The notes under the pieces: generated by a model
Databases searched by the model: none
Seen by the model: only the letters and a program-made list of their open reading frames with translations
What the model was told of the DNA's origin: nothing
Translations under genes and position numbers: made by a program
Shown: positions 27,009 through 36,528 of the stretch, one piece after another
Numbering within the stretch: the stretch's first letter is position 1
Layout of the letters: each line of letters starts with the position of its first letter
Source: Geobacter sp. AOG2
GTDB lineage: Bacteria; Desulfobacterota; Desulfuromonadia; Geobacterales; Pseudopelobacteraceae
Direction: 5' to 3'
DNA length: 64,000 nt
NCBI RefSeq assembly: GCF_019972295.1
Contig: NZ_BLJA01000001.1
Span: forward strand, 3,007,574 to 3,071,573

Positions 27009-29324
27009 ATGAAAAATCATTTCCTCCAGCGTTTCCATTCCCTGTCGTTACGGACACTTCTGTTGCTGATGACGTTCGCGCTTGCCTTGCCGTCAATCAT
27101 CCTGATCTTCTATTCAGGATATCTTCAGAGCGAAGATGCCATACGCGAGGGCATCGATGATGGTCGAATGCTTGTTTACAGCATAGCAACCGAACAATAC
27201 AACCTTGCGGGTAATATCGAACAGTTGCTGACAGCATTAGCGCAAATCCCGGAGATAAAAACACATGATGTGAAGACAGCAAATACGATCCTGACCGATA
27301 TTCTGGAAAAGAACCCTCAGTACGGAAATATCATTATCGCGGACCCTGCTGGAACCGTCTGGGCATCCGGCTTGCCTATGAAGGCACCATTTTCCGTGCA
27401 TGACAGATTAACTTTCCAGAGTGCGGTCAAAAGTCGGCAGTTCTCCTCCGGTGATTACGGTATCGGCAGAATTTCGGCGCGGCCGACAATTGGCTTTGGT
27501 TATCCGGTAATCACCGCCAGCGGCAAATTAACCGATGTCATCTTGGCTAATATAAATTTTGTCCAATTTAATATGTTGTTAAACATGGGCGGCTTGCCTA
27601 GGGGATCATCATATAGCATTCTGGACAGAAACGGCATAATAGTGCACAGAAATCCGAATCCCAGCCATTTAATCGGGAAGAGGATTGAACATGACACTTT
27701 TATGAAAATGGTAGACGGCCCCGAAGCAAGTAATGAAGTGGCTTATGATGCAAATGGCGGAAAATATATTGTCTGCTACCGCAAATTGAGGTTGAAGAAC
27801 GAACAATCTCCCTATCTTTATATACGGGCAAGCATACCGCACAAGGAAACCCAGAAAAAGGCGGTATCGGCTCTCGCAAAGAAGGTAATATTCCTGGCTC
27901 CGCTCTTGCTTTTTGCTCTCTTCTTCGTCATGCGCCTCGGCAATATTTTCATCCTGAAGCGTATCGATAAACTCCAAAAAGCGGTGCTACGGCTGGCGGG
28001 GGGCGATCTTAAGTTCAGGGTAACCGACGAGGTCGCGGGTGGTGAATTTGGGCGCTTGGGACAGGCATTCGACGAAATGGCTGAAAAACTTGCGTCGAGG
28101 GAGCGGGCACTTCTTGAGAGCGAACGTGAGTTTGCCGACCTCTACAATAATGCACCATGCGGGTATCATTCGCTCAACAAGGAAGGGTTTTTCGTACGAA
28201 TAAACGATACTGAGCTCAATTGGCTCGGGTATGAACGGGATGAATTGATAGGTCACATGAAGTTTGGCGACATCATAACGCCTGATGGGGTGGAGATTCT
28301 TGAGAAAAGCTTTCATCTCCTCAAAGAACTGGGCTGGGTCCGTGGCCTTGAGTTTGAGCTGGTCCGCAAAGATGGATCGACGCTACCCGTGCTCTTGAAT
28401 GCGACCGCTCTCCACGCCCCTGATGGCTCCTTGCTGGTGATTATAAGCACGGTGTATGATATCGCCGAACGCAAGCAGGTTGAACGAGAGCTCAACGAGC
28501 TGAATAATAACCTGACAAAGAGAATCGAGGAGGAAACGGAGCGGCGCGTACAACATGAACGACTGTTGGCGCGCCACGCCCGCCTGGCTGCAATGGGGGA
28601 GATGATCGGAGCTATTGCCCATCAGTGGCGGCAACCGCTGGCCACAATTGGGGCAACAATCCAAAGTATCCGGATGGCCTGGGAGCGTAATTGCATCGAC
28701 AGATCATTTCTGGAGAGGGCCGAAGCGGACGCGCAAAAACAGCTTTATCATATGTCAGATACTATCGAGGACTTTCGGAATTTTTTTCTTCCCGAAAAAA
28801 TGATCGAGATCTTTGATCTCAAAGAAAAAATAGAAGAAGTCGTTTTGCTTGTCTCCTCCCAGTTTGCCAATTCCGGCGTCAGGTTGAACGTAGTCGACAA
28901 TTCACCGGATTGTCGCTTGAATATCAAGGGATATCAAAACGAGTTCAAACAATCTCTTATCAACCTTGTCAGCAATGCTTTTGACGCCATAATGGATAAA
29001 GCCGCCCATAACCATCAGCTTGGTAAGGGGCTTGCGGCTGAAGGACAGGTTATCGTCTCCATAGCAGGCGAAGGCAACAAAGCCGTCATTGAGGTTCAGG
29101 ATAATGGCTGCGGAATTCCGGATGAATATGCCGACAAGGTGTTCGACCCCTATTTTACAACCAAATCAGCGGAGAAGGGAACCGGTATAGGGCTCTATAT
29201 GACGAAACTCATCATCGAGGAAAGCATGGGAGGGAGCCTCAGCTTCACAAGTAGTCCGGACGGAACGAAATTCAAGGTGGAACTTGCTCTGGATGACTCT
29301 GTTGAGGGGGGCAGCAATGGCTGA
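27009..29324 (+). CDS. membrane sensor histidine kinase (Cache-HAMP-PAS-HisKA-HATPase)
   Basis: About 771 residues. TM1 is near residues 15-37; a periplasmic Cache-type sensor spans about 40-290; TM2 is about 293-314, then HAMP (to about 367), PAS (about 375-490) and a coiled coil. The phosphoacceptor is His538 in IGAIAHQWRQPLATIG. The ATPase has an N box at 652-656, G1 DNGCG at 698-702 and G2 GTGIGL at 724-729. It senses a small molecule outside the membrane and phosphorylates the NtrC-type regulator whose gene overlaps its last 8 bp. It is preceded by a 750-bp gap, so has its own promoter. Confidence 0.9.
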   Translation: MKNHFLQRFHSLSLRTLLLLMTFALALPSIILIFYSGYLQSEDAIREGIDDGRMLVYSIATEQYNLAGNIEQLLTALAQIPEIKTHDVKTANTILTDILEKNPQYGNIIIADPAGTVWASGLPMKAPFSVHDRLTFQSAVKSRQFSSGDYGIGRISARPTIGFGYPVITASGKLTDVILANINFVQFNMLLNMGGLPRGSSYSILDRNGIIVHRNPNPSHLIGKRIEHDTFMKMVDGPEASNEVAYDANGGKYIVCYRKLRLKNEQSPYLYIRASIPHKETQKKAVSALAKKVIFLAPLLLFALFFVMRLGNIFILKRIDKLQKAVLRLAGGDLKFRVTDEVAGGEFGRLGQAFDEMAEKLASRERALLESEREFADLYNNAPCGYHSLNKEGFFVRINDTELNWLGYERDELIGHMKFGDIITPDGVEILEKSFHLLKELGWVRGLEFELVRKDGSTLPVLLNATALHAPDGSLLVIISTVYDIAERKQVERELNELNNNLTKRIEEETERRVQHERLLARHARLAAMGEMIGAIAHQWRQPLATIGATIQSIRMAWERNCIDRSFLERAEADAQKQLYHMSDTIEDFRNFFLPEKMIEIFDLKEKIEEVVLLVSSQFANSGVRLNVVDNSPDCRLNIKGYQNEFKQSLINLVSNAFDAIMDKAAHNHQLGKGLAAEGQVIVSIAGEGNKAVIEVQDNGCGIPDEYADKVFDPYFTTKSAEKGTGIGLYMTKLIIEESMGGSLSFTSSPDGTKFKVELALDDSVEGGSNG

Positions 29325-30666
29325 CAAGGCAAAGATAACCATCCTCTATGTGGAGGATGATACGGATCTGCGAGAGCGTATTCATATCGTGCTTGCCATG
29401 CATTTCGAAAGAGTTTTACCCGCCGCCAACGGGAGGGAAGGGTTGGAGCTATTTATACGCGAGGCTCCCGACATTGTTGTTTGCGACATAAGAATGCCGA
29501 TCATGGACGGTCTTGAGATGACGAAGCGCATACGGGAGAGGTCGCCGGAGACGCCGGTCATCATCTGTACTGCGTTCACCGACACGACTTATCTGCTCAA
29601 AACGATCGAGCTGGGTGTTTCCGCGTATGTACGTAAACCGCTCGATTGCTGGCAGCTTGTTGAAACAATCAACCGGACCACGGTTCCGATCCTGCAGAAA
29701 AAAGAGCTGGAAGAGGCGAAGCAACACGAAAAAGCTTCGTTTGAGCTGCTCTTTGGCGAAAGTCTGGCGATGCAGGGCGTCATTAATCAGGCGCAGCGGA
29801 TTGCCGGGACCGATTTTTCCATAGTCATCCAAGGTGAAACCGGCGTGGGCAAGTCATATCTCGCGTCACTTATCCACGGTTTGAGCCAACGCAAACAGCA
29901 GCCGCTCGTGACGGTGAACGTCAGCTCCTTGCCCGAGACATTGGTGGAAAGTCAACTCTTCGGGCATCTCAAGGGGGCCTTCTCCGGTGCCGTTTCAGCA
30001 AAGAGAGGGCTCTTTGAAGAAGCTCATGGGGGGACACTCTTTCTCGACGATGTGGATTGCGCATCGCCGGCCGTTCAGGCCAAAATCCTTCATGCCGTCG
30101 AACAAAAGCAGTTTTTCCCTGTGGGTGGGACGAAACTGGTCAAGGTTGACACACGGATCATCGCGGCCAGCAACCGCGATCTTCTCTTTGAGGTGCAGCA
30201 GGGGAGTTTCAGGGAAGATCTCTACTACCGCCTTGGGGAAATTATGATCACTTTGCCGCCGTTGCGTGAAAGAGGTGTCGATATCATTTCCCTCTCCCAC
30301 AAGTTTCTTGCGGAAATTTCCCTGGAATTGAACCGAACTCCTCCACGCATAGCTCCTGAAGCGATTGTCTTGTTGAACCGTCATCCATGGCCCGGTAATG
30401 TCCGGGAACTGAAGAGTGTCATGAAGCGTGCCGCCCTTTTTGCCGGAGAAACTCTCACCCGTGAAGTGTTGGAAAGTGTTATGACCGTTACGGACCAGGC
30501 GACTACCGAAAAGAGTACCGTCCACCTGGGTACTCTCGAAGAAATGAAACGCGATGCCGTCAAACAGGCTTTAGCCGCTACCGGCGGTAAGAAAATGGAG
30601 GCGGCCCGCTTGCTTGATGTCGACTACAGCAGTTTTAAACGTATGCTGGATAAATACAACCTCTGA
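29317..30666 (+). CDS. NtrC-family sigma-54 response regulator
   Basis: About 449 residues: receiver (acid pair Asp14/15, phosphorylated Asp57, Lys107), AAA+ sigma-54 activator domain and a Fis-type helix-turn-helix at the C-terminus (ALAATGGKKMEAARLLDVDY). Walker A is GETGVGKS (173-180). Two oddities: the sigma-54 contact loop is GAFSGA (220-225) rather than GAFTGA, and Walker B reads LFLDDVD, with Asp in place of the usual Glu. Either may slow or alter activity. ATG 29317 overlaps the kinase stop by 8 bp and follows a G-rich site, so the pair is translationally coupled. Its targets are unknown; I found no convincing -24/-12 promoter in the window. Confidence 0.9.
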   Translation: MADKAKITILYVEDDTDLRERIHIVLAMHFERVLPAANGREGLELFIREAPDIVVCDIRMPIMDGLEMTKRIRERSPETPVIICTAFTDTTYLLKTIELGVSAYVRKPLDCWQLVETINRTTVPILQKKELEEAKQHEKASFELLFGESLAMQGVINQAQRIAGTDFSIVIQGETGVGKSYLASLIHGLSQRKQQPLVTVNVSSLPETLVESQLFGHLKGAFSGAVSAKRGLFEEAHGGTLFLDDVDCASPAVQAKILHAVEQKQFFPVGGTKLVKVDTRIIAASNRDLLFEVQQGSFREDLYYRLGEIMITLPPLRERGVDIISLSHKFLAEISLELNRTPPRIAPEAIVLLNRHPWPGNVRELKSVMKRAALFAGETLTREVLESVMTVTDQATTEKSTVHLGTLEEMKRDAVKQALAATGGKKMEAARLLDVDYSSFKRMLDKYNL

Positions 30667-30667
30667 G

Positions 30668-30718
30668 ACTCATCATTTTGCCTACCTGCTGTCGTTTTTA
30701 CTCATCATTTTGCCCACC
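30668..30718. repeat. pair of 19-bp direct repeats after the NtrC-type gene
   Basis: 30668-30686 and 30700-30718 share 18 of 19 positions (ACTCATCATTTTGCC then T or C, then ACC), offset 32 bp. Repeated ends of this sort occur in some IS21-type elements. No transposase gene lies beside them, so this would be a relic end; that identity is inference. Confidence 0.5.
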
Positions 30719-30985
30719 CCAGCTTAACCCATAAAACAAATAAAATTAATAATTACAGCATGTTGAAATGACGGTATTGGTCTTGCTGTTGTAATGACCT
30801 GTCGCAACTGCAAAGAAGAACGGGCTGTGCCGAAGTTCGCCTTCGCCCAAAAGGGCTGGATGGGACTTTGGGTCATACGATGAATGGTCTTCACCTCTAT
30901 CCTTTGCGAACCGAGATGACTCAGCCGTGTGATTGTTGCTGCTATTTGCATGGTTTGAGGTGTCCCCAATGGCGAATGGCGCGGC

Positions 30986-31192
30986 ATGATGACAATTGCG
31001 AACAATATAAATCTCACTGGTCCCGGCTTGTCCCAAAAATGCAAATTTTTGCTCAGTCCTTTCCAGGAATGTTACTGCATGAATATTACGGCGATTAAAA
31101 TTAATAAAATTATTAGGTTATGTGCCGGGGAGTTTAAATTATGCCCGGTGTATCGCAGCAAGACCGAGCAGGACAACTGGAATGATGAATGA
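30986..31192 (+). CDS. possible small Cys-rich protein
   Basis: A 68-residue frame with five cysteines in a tight pattern: KCKFLLSPFQECYCMN then IIRLCAGEFKLCPVY. Spacing Cys-x9-Cys-x-Cys-x15-Cys-x5-Cys looks like a small metal- or cluster-binding protein of a kind seen in Geobacter-like genomes, recalled from general knowledge rather than a search. The start (ATG 30986 or 30989) has no good ribosome-binding site, so it may be a fragment. It lies 35 bp before the GT-C gene at 31228. Confidence 0.4.
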   Translation: MMTIANNINLTGPGLSQKCKFLLSPFQECYCMNITAIKINKIIRLCAGEFKLCPVYRSKTEQDNWNDE

Positions 31193-31227
31193 CGGTTTTG
31201 AGGTAGGAACGTTTGAAAGGAGAGCCG

Positions 31228-32754
31228 TTGTTGACTTCAAGATCGACCAGAGAGCAAGTGTCATCCGAAATTTCTGACGGTTTACGGCCGACTTCGTATA
31301 TGGAGTATATTCTTTCCTCCAGCCGGAATTGGCCTACAATTGCCCTTCTTGTTTATTTCGGATTGCGGCTCCTCTTTTTTGCCATCAACATCTCCCCCCA
31401 AGTCCCACCGGACGAGGTAACCCATTTTGGGAAATGTGAAATATTCTCCAAAGTATTTCTGCTGCCCGGCAACACTCCAGAATCATACCAGTACGGGCTT
31501 GTTACCAACAGCCCCTGGGTCTATTACTGGCTCATGGGAAAACTGCTGGCCCTGAATTTCCTTGGGATACCCGATCTTGTGTTTCTGCGCCTACTCAATA
31601 TTCCCTTTGCCTTTGGCACTATCTATTTTGTCCGGCGCATGCTCCGACTCCTGACGGATGACCGGCTCACCGAGATTCTGTTGGTTGTGCTCATGACGAA
31701 TACCATGATGTTCTCCTTTCTCTCTGCCTCGGTATCATATGACAACTTGACAAATCTTCTGGCTGCCATGGCACTTTACTACCTCTTTGCCTTTTTCAAG
31801 GAACGGTCCGCTACCATGCTGGCGACTTCGATCCTCTGCCAGTTGGCGGGCTGCCTTACCAAGATCACGTTCTTGCCGCTGGTTCTCATCATGGGCATTG
31901 TGCTCGCAATCCATGAACTCAGGAATTTTCATCTGTTGCCTTCCGCCCTGAAAGCTTGGGTGCATTCTTCGGGCAAGCGCGGACTTGGCCTGACGCTCGC
32001 TGTTGTTTTGGGCCTGGTACTGAATATTCAGCTTTATGGCGGCAATTATATTCGTTATCGCGTTGTGGAACCGGAAGCATACGATGTCCTGCCCCTGGAG
32101 AACGCAATGCAATACCGGCTTGCGGCACGAAACTATATTTTCAACCTCTTCAAGGAAGGGCGTATTACGGCAGGGCAGGCGAACGAGATGGCCGCGAAGA
32201 TTAATCACCCCGGTGACCGGTCGGATACGATCAACCTCGTGAAACACTATGCGCAGATGCAGCAGGACGGGGCCAAACCGGTCGGGTTTCTCTTTTATAC
32301 GGCCTTATGGGCTCGCAACATGCTGGAAAGCACCTTCGGTATCAAGGCTCATCTCGGTGTGGCAAATAGCGGTCTATCGTTTATACCGCTAGCACTCCTG
32401 ATCCTGCTGGCAGGCTTTGCCTTTCTGGTTCGGTGGCGGCCATGGGAGAATTCCTGGCTTCCGTCATTACTGGCGGCGGTAGCCCTCTCATATGGTTTTT
32501 TCATTTTATACAAAGTTAATTATCCTGCGTACCTTGAATATAATGATTTTGTCATGACCGTTGCAGGACGTTACCTGTTCCCTGTTCTCGGCCCGATCTA
32601 TGTGCTCTTCAGCTATTACCTGCTACGGCTCTTCAGGGGAAGGAACGCACGATTCGTAATTTCAGTTGTGGCCGTAATCACTTTCATCGCTTGCGATTTC
32701 CCGTTTTTCCTCTCCAACGTCACTCCGGATTGGTTCACCTTTTCCTTGCAATGA
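31228..32754 (+). CDS. GT-C-like membrane protein (DUF2142-like)
   Basis: About 508 residues. The first outer loop reads PQVPPDEVTHFGKCEIFSK with an Asp-Glu pair; YQYGLVTNSPWVYYWLMGKL follows, and 10-12 helices in all. A long loop in the second half (PLENAMQYRLAARNYIFNLF) lies outside the membrane. It is a clear paralogue of the 49100-50620 product (the same PPDEVTHFG loop, ENAMQYRLAAR/EDAMQYRLAARSYVF, TPDW near the end). Both probably use a lipid-linked sugar. The start is unsettled: AAAGGAG at 31216-31222 points to TTG 31228 or TTG 31231; a TTG at 31213 is further upstream. No ATG is available before residue 23. Confidence 0.75.
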   Translation: MLTSRSTREQVSSEISDGLRPTSYMEYILSSSRNWPTIALLVYFGLRLLFFAINISPQVPPDEVTHFGKCEIFSKVFLLPGNTPESYQYGLVTNSPWVYYWLMGKLLALNFLGIPDLVFLRLLNIPFAFGTIYFVRRMLRLLTDDRLTEILLVVLMTNTMMFSFLSASVSYDNLTNLLAAMALYYLFAFFKERSATMLATSILCQLAGCLTKITFLPLVLIMGIVLAIHELRNFHLLPSALKAWVHSSGKRGLGLTLAVVLGLVLNIQLYGGNYIRYRVVEPEAYDVLPLENAMQYRLAARNYIFNLFKEGRITAGQANEMAAKINHPGDRSDTINLVKHYAQMQQDGAKPVGFLFYTALWARNMLESTFGIKAHLGVANSGLSFIPLALLILLAGFAFLVRWRPWENSWLPSLLAAVALSYGFFILYKVNYPAYLEYNDFVMTVAGRYLFPVLGPIYVLFSYYLLRLFRGRNARFVISVVAVITFIACDFPFFLSNVTPDWFTFSLQ

Positions 32755-33279
32755 AGTCTGGTTGGCCGGGTAAAGCCGGGAGATACATTGGCAGGTGCGT
32801 AAAAAAACAGCTTTGAAAATTAATACAACAATGTCGCGTTCCGTTTCCACCCCTGACAGCAGGCATGAAGGTGGTAGTTTCTGGCTATCAGTGCCGCCCA
32901 CTTACCCCCCTCGTTTTGAATCAGCCACAGGAGAAGGAAAGCTGTGCCAAACTGCTGACGTTTATATTTTTTTGCCATATTAAGAAGATCAGACCGCATC
33001 GCCTCGTCCAATTTCACCCAACCCCGACCCGCCTCCCGACGGAGCATTTCTTTTTAACAGCCGCCGTAAGCGTCACACGTTTGCGACTTCCGAGAGGTCG
33101 CATCATGCTTACCAAGAGATGACCCTGATATTCAGAGCATAATAACTCAATCTTGGTTGGAGATTGGACGTTTTAGTGATAATCTGGGGCTTCGGGCTGG
33201 TCCCGCCCGGCGTTTTTTCACAACTGGTTTTATTGAGTTTGTATGATGCTGAACGCGATTATTCTGAAATGATACCAAG
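32755..33279. other. intergenic region, no recognisable gene
   Basis: About 525 bp. Short frames on both strands (for example 32820-33047 minus) have no family resemblance and poor starts. The interval holds a small imperfect hairpin near 33089-33107 and a terminator-like hairpin at 33193-33218. Confidence 0.4.
33193..33218 (+). terminator. possible rho-independent terminator
   Basis: CGGGC (33193-33197) pairs with GCCCG (33205-33209) around a 7-nt loop, followed after 3 nt by TTTTTT. The stem is short. It would end transcription from the 31228 gene before the next gene at 33280. Confidence 0.35.
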
Positions 33280-35034
33280 ATGTTCACATACGGATGTTAT
33301 ATGGGCAGCAAGATGCGAAATCTGGTTTTAATCTGCGTTGCGTTACTTGTTATTAGCCTGGCCGTATATATGCGGGTGGGCGATTACGGGTTCCTGAACT
33401 ATGACGATGATGCATACGTTACGGATAATCCCCATGTAGCAAGTGGGATCACCGGCACAAGCATCGCGTGGGCCTTTACTTCCGTTGATGCGGCCAATTG
33501 GCACCCCGTCACCTGGTTGTCGCACATGGCGGACGTCGAACTGTACGGTATGAATCCCCGGGGCCACCATCTTACCAACGTCATCATCCACGCCATTTCG
33601 ACACTACTGGTCCTCTTACTTCTGCTCCGTTCGACCGGCGCGCTTTGGCCGAGCGCATTCGTCGCGGTACTGTTCGCGCTGCATCCTTTGCATGTGGAGT
33701 CGGTTGCCTGGGTTGCGGAACGGAAGGATGTCCTGAGCGCCTTTTTCTGGTTTCTCACTCTCCTCATATATGGTGAATTCGCGGCAAAGCGAAAACTCGG
33801 GCTCTATTTTCTTGCTCTTTTTACATTCATACTCGGTCTCATGTCCAAGCCGATGCTCGTAACCCTTCCCGTTGTCATGCTGTTGCTGGATTTCTGGCCT
33901 CTCAACCGTCTGCACAGGGAGGGGGAACCAGGGCTGCGTCTCCTTTCAGGCCGGGTACTGGCCCTTGTAAAAGAAAAAATCCCCTTCTTTATCTGTTCAT
34001 TTCTTTCGGCTGCCGTGACTATCTACGCCCAGAGCAAGGGTGGGGCGGTGAAAGGCCTTACAGAGGTCCCCTTTCAGCTTCGCATTGAAAATGTGCCAAT
34101 CGCATATGTAACGTACATCGGGAAAATATTCTGGCCCCACAACCTGGCAATGCTATACCCCCTCCCCCAGTCGATCCCGCTATGGCACGTCATCAGTTCA
34201 CTGTTCTTTCTGCTCCTCGTGTCGGGGGTAACGATTCGTGCCGCGCGCACATATCCCTACCTCGCGGTAGGATGGTTCTGGTTCCTCGTTACCCTTGTGC
34301 CTGTTATTGGTCTGGTTCAGGTCGGATTGCAGGCAATGGCGGATCGCTACATGTACATCCCCTTGACCGGCATAGGTATCATGGTTGCCTGGGGAGTTCG
34401 GGAGAGCACAAAAAGCCTGCCGCACCGCGAGGGTGTACTTGCCCTGCTTGCTGCAACGGTTATTATCGCATCAGCCGCGGTAACGTTTCATCAGATCGGT
34501 TTCTGGCGGGACAGCATTACCCTCTACCGGCACACCCTTCAGGTCACTACCGACAATTATATCATTCATGACAATCTGGGGCTCTCTCTCGAACGTGCAG
34601 GAAATCTGGATGCAGCGATCCGGGAATATGAGGAAGCATTGCGGATTAACCCCTTTTACCAGCGGTCCCTTGCCAACCTGGGCCTTGCTCTTGCCCGTAA
34701 AGGGAACCTGGATGCGGCAATCGGAAAGTACCAGGAGGCGCTTCAGATAAACCCCAATTACAACGTGGTGCATAACAACCTGGGCCTCGCTCTTGCCCGC
34801 AAAGGAAATCTGGATGCGGCAATTGGGGAGTACCATGAGGCGCTACGCATAAATCCCGATTACGTCGAAGCGCATAACAACCTTGGGGTGGCTCTTGCCC
34901 GCAAAGGGGATCTGGATGCGGCGATAGGGGAATTTCGGGAGGCGCTTCGGACAAGCCCCGATAACATGGAAGCGTATAAAAATCTGGAACGCGCCCTCAC
35001 CCTGACGGGGAGACGGATTCCGGGCCCGCAATAG
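33280..35034 (+). CDS. TMTC-family TPR membrane protein (GT-C)
   Basis: About 584 residues. The membrane domain carries FLNYDDDAYVTDN, WHPVTWLSHMADVELYGMNP and LHPLHVESVAWVAERKDVLS, nearly the same wording as the 7627-9357 protein. The last 150 residues are four TPRs so alike that the DNA is a 102-bp tandem repeat (34600-35007). Proposed role: sugar transfer to a protein or glycan acceptor at the outer membrane face, with the TPRs as docking arm. The start is uncertain: ATGs at 33280, 33301 and 33313 all have weak ribosome sites. Its end faces the end of the gene at 35044, only 9 bp away. Confidence 0.8.
   Translation: MFTYGCYMGSKMRNLVLICVALLVISLAVYMRVGDYGFLNYDDDAYVTDNPHVASGITGTSIAWAFTSVDAANWHPVTWLSHMADVELYGMNPRGHHLTNVIIHAISTLLVLLLLLRSTGALWPSAFVAVLFALHPLHVESVAWVAERKDVLSAFFWFLTLLIYGEFAAKRKLGLYFLALFTFILGLMSKPMLVTLPVVMLLLDFWPLNRLHREGEPGLRLLSGRVLALVKEKIPFFICSFLSAAVTIYAQSKGGAVKGLTEVPFQLRIENVPIAYVTYIGKIFWPHNLAMLYPLPQSIPLWHVISSLFFLLLVSGVTIRAARTYPYLAVGWFWFLVTLVPVIGLVQVGLQAMADRYMYIPLTGIGIMVAWGVRESTKSLPHREGVLALLAATVIIASAAVTFHQIGFWRDSITLYRHTLQVTTDNYIIHDNLGLSLERAGNLDAAIREYEEALRINPFYQRSLANLGLALARKGNLDAAIGKYQEALQINPNYNVVHNNLGLALARKGNLDAAIGEYHEALRINPDYVEAHNNLGVALARKGDLDAAIGEFREALRTSPDNMEAYKNLERALTLTGRRIPGPQ
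34600..35007 (+). repeat. four tandem 102-bp repeats encoding TPR units
   Basis: Units begin near 34600, 34702, 34804 and 34906, each encoding 34 residues around GNLDAAIGEY-type helices. Near-identical neighbours (for example LDAAIGKY and LDAAIGEY) point to recent expansion or gene conversion. Such repeats can change copy number by slippage without breaking the frame. Confidence 0.8.
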
Positions 35035-35043
35035 GCTAGAAGC

Positions 35044-36528
35044 CTAGTGTGCGGAGCATCGGAAGATAACGGCAAAGCCCATCTTCATTTCTTCGGAACA
35101 ATTCCTCTTCAGGTAATCGTTGACCTCAAAAATGCCTTCATAATCCGCCCACTCGGGTTGCAAAACGATATACGCCGGTTTTTTGTCAGCAAGGGTCTGC
35201 TTCATTTTTCCGATGGCCTGCTGCGGGTCTTTCGACCAGCCAGGAAGAAAACTGACAAGAAAAGGGTTTGGACAGCGTCGGCCAGCCAGAAAATAGAGTT
35301 CGGGTTCGAAACCCCATTGGAATATGTAGTCATCCGGCCGAGTATGTTCCCGAAGGTAACGTGCCACCCTTATGGAGTCAACGAAAGTGGTTGAGCTGTA
35401 GCTTGCGACCATCACCTGCTCAGGCGAATAGGAGGTATAGAACCTGAAATTTCTCTCTGCCGAATAGACAAACGCCCCGAGCACAGCTACGGATGCCAAG
35501 CATGCAGGGACTCTCGGCATCTTTGTGATGAGCACTAGGCCGACGCCCCCGGGAATAGCCAGGAAGGGGATGATCATGAAATAATAATGGGGAAAGTTTT
35601 TTCCGGGGAGGGCAATCGCCAAGCTCACGGCCAGGATCAACAGAAGCGGCAGGCTGCCCGCTACGGTCCGTTTTGTCATCGCTAGCCACACGGCCGCCGG
35701 GATTCCCAGAAGGGCGGGAACCACCAGCGTTGAGCGGAGATACCGCAGGACGGCGCCCAGCGGCACATCCTGAAATAATACGAGATCCTTATAGCGACGG
35801 GGGAACTCGACCGTCCAGTAGAGGAAATCGCCGAGGGCGCCGTGGAGGTGGAAGTAAGCGATTGCCGCCACGGCGCATGCTGTGATCGGAAACAGAAAGG
35901 CGGCCAGGTCAAGCGCGGAATCTTTCGAAAACACTGTCCCTGACCTGGAGAAGGGAATCAGCATACATTCCAAAACCACCACCGGAAGGGCCACCGGCTT
36001 GACCAGCATGGCAAGGGCCGCGCAGAGGCCGACCCCGTAGAGGTACGAGCGCTTTTGGGTGTCCATCGCCAGGAGAAGACACCAGACCCCCGCGGTCATC
36101 GGCAGGACGAGAAAGACCTCCGTGTTGCTGTTTCCCTGCAACCGGGGGATGGTGGAAAAGACGCCATACAACAAGGCCGAACAGAGTCCGGCTCTGGTTC
36201 CTCCGATATGGCGGGCGACGCCGTAGATTGCAAGTGCCGTCAGCATGGAGTAGAGAGCGGCGAACATGCGCACCGCCTCGATGGTGGCGCCAAACATGCC
36301 GATTGCCAGGGCATAGAGGTAGAAGGTGCCGGGCGGCTTGATCTCGATGGCGTCCCGGTAAGGAAGCCCTCCCCGGAGGATTTCCTGGGCAATGGTGGCG
36401 TACTGCCCCTCGTCCCTGTCGAAAGGTTCATGGATGAAGGCCAGCCTGAGGAGCGTGGAGAGTGCCAGGATGACAATCAGCCACAGGGTTTCAGGGTGTT
36501 CCTTCAGGTAATTCAGTGCATATTTCAT
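35044..36528 (-). CDS. PMT/ArnT-like GT-C membrane glycosyltransferase
   Basis: About 494 residues. After helix 1 comes FDRDEGQYATIAQEILRG and AIEIKPPGTFYLYA, the acidic first loop of PMT_2-type enzymes. About 11-12 helices follow, then a soluble tail with FQWGFEPELYFLAGRR. It resembles the proteins at 4228 and 47413, so three copies of this type are present. It is the last gene of the long minus-strand operon and overlaps the methyltransferase gene by 4 bp. Donor likely a polyprenyl-phosphate sugar; acceptor unknown. Confidence 0.8.
   Translation of the reverse strand: MKYALNYLKEHPETLWLIVILALSTLLRLAFIHEPFDRDEGQYATIAQEILRGGLPYRDAIEIKPPGTFYLYALAIGMFGATIEAVRMFAALYSMLTALAIYGVARHIGGTRAGLCSALLYGVFSTIPRLQGNSNTEVFLVLPMTAGVWCLLLAMDTQKRSYLYGVGLCAALAMLVKPVALPVVVLECMLIPFSRSGTVFSKDSALDLAAFLFPITACAVAAIAYFHLHGALGDFLYWTVEFPRRYKDLVLFQDVPLGAVLRYLRSTLVVPALLGIPAAVWLAMTKRTVAGSLPLLLILAVSLAIALPGKNFPHYYFMIIPFLAIPGGVGLVLITKMPRVPACLASVAVLGAFVYSAERNFRFYTSYSPEQVMVASYSSTTFVDSIRVARYLREHTRPDDYIFQWGFEPELYFLAGRRCPNPFLVSFLPGWSKDPQQAIGKMKQTLADKKPAYIVLQPEWADYEGIFEVNDYLKRNCSEEMKMGFAVIFRCSAH

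Noticed and set aside
32820-33047. Minus-strand 75-codon frame in the 32.8-33.3 kb gap
   Set aside because: It has a weak start and no family resemblance, and faces no operon partner.
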